Assembly (NCBI GenBank): GCA_031216445.1
Contig: CM062218.1
Location: 3,398,001-3,462,000 of the forward strand
DNA from: Lateolabrax maculatus
Lineage: Eukaryota; Chordata; Actinopteri; Acropomatiformes; Lateolabracidae
Direction: 5' to 3'
DNA: 64,000 nucleotides
Shown here piece by piece: positions 61,501 to 64,000 of the stretch; positions within the stretch are counted from its first letter, which is position 1, and each line of letters starts with the position of its first letter. Below the pieces are notes generated by a model, which worked only from the letters and a program-made list of their open reading frames with translations, made no database searches and was not told where the DNA came from. The position numbers and the translations under genes were made by a program.

Positions 61501-63970
61501 GGGTGAATGTCAAGCAACAGGGTCAAACTACCTGAATGATAGACAGAAGGCAAACAAAAGAACTGGTTTTCACAAACACATAGTAAAGTTACCATGACCG
61601 AATTCACTAAACCACTCATTCATTAGCATTAACTTTTTATTACCTCAGTGATAAATGCTAGCATTTGTCAATTAAATTATCCATTCAGATTTAAGTCAAA
61701 ATGTATTTAATACTGAATTGATTTTAACTTAACAAAATCAACTTTTGAACAGGATAACCAGTAGATATGTTGTTTTAACTGTATAAATTAAAATAATATG
61801 AATGCATGCCCAGGGGAAACTATAGTGTCCACTATAGGATTGCTATAGTCTATCTTATGTAACAAGTATTTGTTCTGGAAGTTGACATGAAAAAATATTC
61901 TTGCATAAAATTAAGAATAGCATGATCCTTGACTAAACTCTTATACTTAAATTTGACACATATCACACAGTAAAACAGTACAAGCTTCAACATAAAATAA
62001 CATAAACCCAAAAAACAAGCCTGACCTGCAGTCATGAGGATGACGGTGGAAGGTGCCAGTATGGACGAGACCATGCTGAAGAACTGGTACAACATGTAGA
62101 GTTTGGATATGGACGGGTTCCTCTTGGAAATCAGGGTGCTAGAGCCCAGCAAGTCCACAACGTTGGCCATGGTGGACGGTCCCCATCGACGACGCTGAAA
62201 ATGACGAGTGAAACTTAACATGAATCATATGGTAAAATTAGACATATTGCCTGAGTACTTCTGCAGCTCGCTACAGTCTCAGCTGAAGGACCATCGTGTT
62301 TCTGGTTAAGGAAAGGTACACTCAAGCCAGTAAACCATGTCATTATGGAGAATAACTGGAAAAAAGTCATGCAATATTAATTATTGCATTAAAATAATTA
62401 TACAAAACGTTTTCATATTGACACCCTGTATTACCTGGTCTATCTCCCTAGTGATTATGACACAGTAGAGTTTTTCAGAAACCATAACATGCAAGGCACT
62501 CTAACAGACTTGGATCTGTTCCAGAAGAGTTTTGCAAGAGCGATGACTCCTCTCATTAGAAGTTGTTCAGAAACACAATAGGTTTCTGAGCGGCTCTTTT
62601 CATCACCTGGTTGTAAAACTCTTTAAACTCCTCGGGTGCGTTGGTGAAGGCGTCAGACGCTGCGTTGTACTCCACTCTCCATCCCTGCTTCAGCAGCAGA
62701 GTGCACAGCCAGCGGTCCTCACCTGCAGGGAAGCATCGCCCAGATTGTCAGACAAATATCACGAGAGACAAAATGAGAGAAAAGCAGAAAAAGTAATGGG
62801 ATGGAGGTGCTAAATACTTGGCATGAATATTTGTGCTATCTATCACTCAAGCAGCTTGGTTTGAGCTATAGACACTGCTGAGAGTTAATTTATAGTAACA
62901 GATTTTGTGGTATGCAAGCTGTCACACCTGTCAGGCAATAACACACCGTGTGGTAGTGGAGGCTCTGCGCCGTGTACGACTTATTCTGTGCACTAACTAA
63001 CTTTTGATTATGTCCACATGTATAACCCTAACCCTTCATCCACACAGCCACAGTTTTCTTTTCAGTTACCTTGGTCATACTGGATGTGGTGTCGAGCCTT
63101 GGAGGCCTTGACTGTGTATTTTTTCATCACGTTGTCGTCCATCAGCGCCTCTGCTCTGAACAGGCTGAAGCAGCCGGGACTGCACAGCACGCAGCCGAAC
63201 ACGTGCTCTGCTGTCTTGTGAAGCCAGTGGCCCACTGCATATTCAAACTTCTGGTACCACACCATGGGACCTGCCAGGGAAATACAACTGTTGTCACGTA
63301 AACCTGGCACTGTGTATTCATCTGTGACAGTTTCTTTGATTTGCAAAGTGTGGATTTTCTGGAGCTATGGGTCAATCTGCCTGCAAAAACTGTTTGAATA
63401 AATTAGTTTAAAGTGGATTTAACTTTTATTCACTTACATGTGTTTTTCTCCATTTAAAATTACATGGGTTGCAAAGAGTTGCTTCTGACTTGGCTTTATT
63501 AATGCTCAATTATTGTTATTATCAGTCTCAATTTCACCCAGTTCATCTCTGTTTCCCTGTTCTTATATTGTCTCTGACCAACCTGATCCAGTGGGGTGAA
63601 TCCGGCCACATGCTGCCCCGACAAGCGGATACAGTTTCAGACGATCGATGAGCAGCATCACAGCAGCCGGATGAAAGTCTGTGTCCCCATCTAAAGCCAG
63701 GATGTAGGTGTTGTGCTTCTCTTTCTGGAGGAACAGGCACAGTTTGTTTTACATGTAGCTACTCTTCATATAGAAATATACATAATGAATGAATATCTGT
63801 CTGTAATGTATGCACTGCTTCATGTGTGCATATCTGTGCGTGCATGCACAAGTCTTCTCTCGTCTCACCTGAAACTCTCTTTGCAGCTCAGCCTCATCCC
63901 CTTCTTTCCCCCACCTTTCCACATACTTGGCCGCAACTTTCCAGCCCAGGAGATAGTACAAGTACATGAC
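58572..63970 (-). CDS. chs1: Chitin synthase, C-terminal 647 residues (5' part beyond the window)
   Basis: Membrane GT2 enzyme that polymerises UDP-GlcNAc into chitin. Fourteen exons in transcript order: 63970-63869, 63724-63583, 63270-63070, 62722-62607, 62194-62026, 61531-61352, 61263-60985, 60809-60641, 60387-60353, 60241-60177, 60009-59899, 59761-59547, 59423-59351, 58658-58572. All are GT-AG with consistent phases and total 1944 nt. Catalytic landmarks are all intact: LALDGDTDF, CGRIHPTGSGPMVWYQKFEY, FGCVLCSPGCFSLFRA, GEDRWLCTLL, and NQRRRWGPSTMAN (QRRRW split by an intron). Five membrane spans follow, then SWGTRE, a cytoplasmic stretch with CWVTQLQ, and two more spans from MTFIYFICNAMWLIV onward, which is the 5+2 arrangement of animal chitin synthases. 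The tail is acidic (VKDDEDDDSDDFDF). It faces the chemoattractant-type receptor tail to tail. Hyaluronan synthase is excluded because those enzymes lack SWGTRE and the 5+2 layout. Confidence 0.95.
59255..59336. repeat. Imperfect (AGT)n trinucleotide array
   Basis: Interrupted AGTAGT/AATAGT units in the last-but-one region of chs1, between its final two exons. Confidence 0.8.
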
Positions 63971-64000
63971 CTGGAAAATATCAAATACTATTCAAACGCA

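Noticed and set aside
58572..63970. Hyaluronan synthase identity suggested by the neighbours
   Set aside because: SWGTRE, EDRWLCTLL, the CSPGCFSLFR motif and the 5+2 membrane layout are specific to chitin synthase.
1..64000. CRISPR arrays, prokaryotic operons, phage or plasmid features
   Set aside because: All genes have spliceosomal introns and vertebrate families. The tandem arrays are simple repeats without unique spacers.

Overview
This window looks like nuclear DNA from a ray-finned fish, most likely a percomorph teleost. It is AT-rich and full of CA/GT microsatellites. It carries several short dispersed repeat families that are typical of teleost genomes, and its genes are small exons separated by introns that fit the GT-AG rule. 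A chitin synthase is also present; fish and amphibians have this enzyme but mammals do not.

Layout. Positions 1-2320 are a TTTTTG-rich CpG minisatellite that runs off the left edge. From 2350 to about 12400 I see only microsatellites and dispersed repeats. Five protein-coding genes follow: (1) an SBK-family serine/threonine kinase, closest to SBK3/SBK2, minus strand, exons at 13732-16131 with a possible two-codon first exon at 19368-19373; (2) an interleukin-11-like four-helix cytokine, minus strand, 23376-25403, lacking only its tiny first coding exon; (3) a three-Ig-domain Siglec-like receptor, minus strand, 35861-44513, complete at 440 residues over 11 exons; (4) a formyl-peptide/chemoattractant-type GPCR, plus strand, 53303-55482, complete at 354 residues over two coding exons; (5) the C-terminal 647 residues of a chitin synthase (chs1), minus strand, 58572-63970, continuing beyond the right edge. 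About 10 kb between genes 2 and 3 and about 9 kb between genes 3 and 4 hold no exon I can recognise.

How the genes relate. From general knowledge of human gene order, SBK2/SBK3, IL11, the SIGLEC cluster, the FPR cluster and HAS1 all lie on 19q13.4. The block therefore looks like a teleost counterpart of that region, with a chitin synthase (a GT2 enzyme) where human has HAS1 (also GT2) beside FPR. The IL-11-like cytokine, the Siglec-like receptor and the chemoattractant receptor are all immune or inflammatory types. A chitin-making enzyme next to them is notable, but a joint function is only an inference from position. Exon boundaries were read by hand from splice sites, reading phase and family similarity. 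No alignment or search was run.
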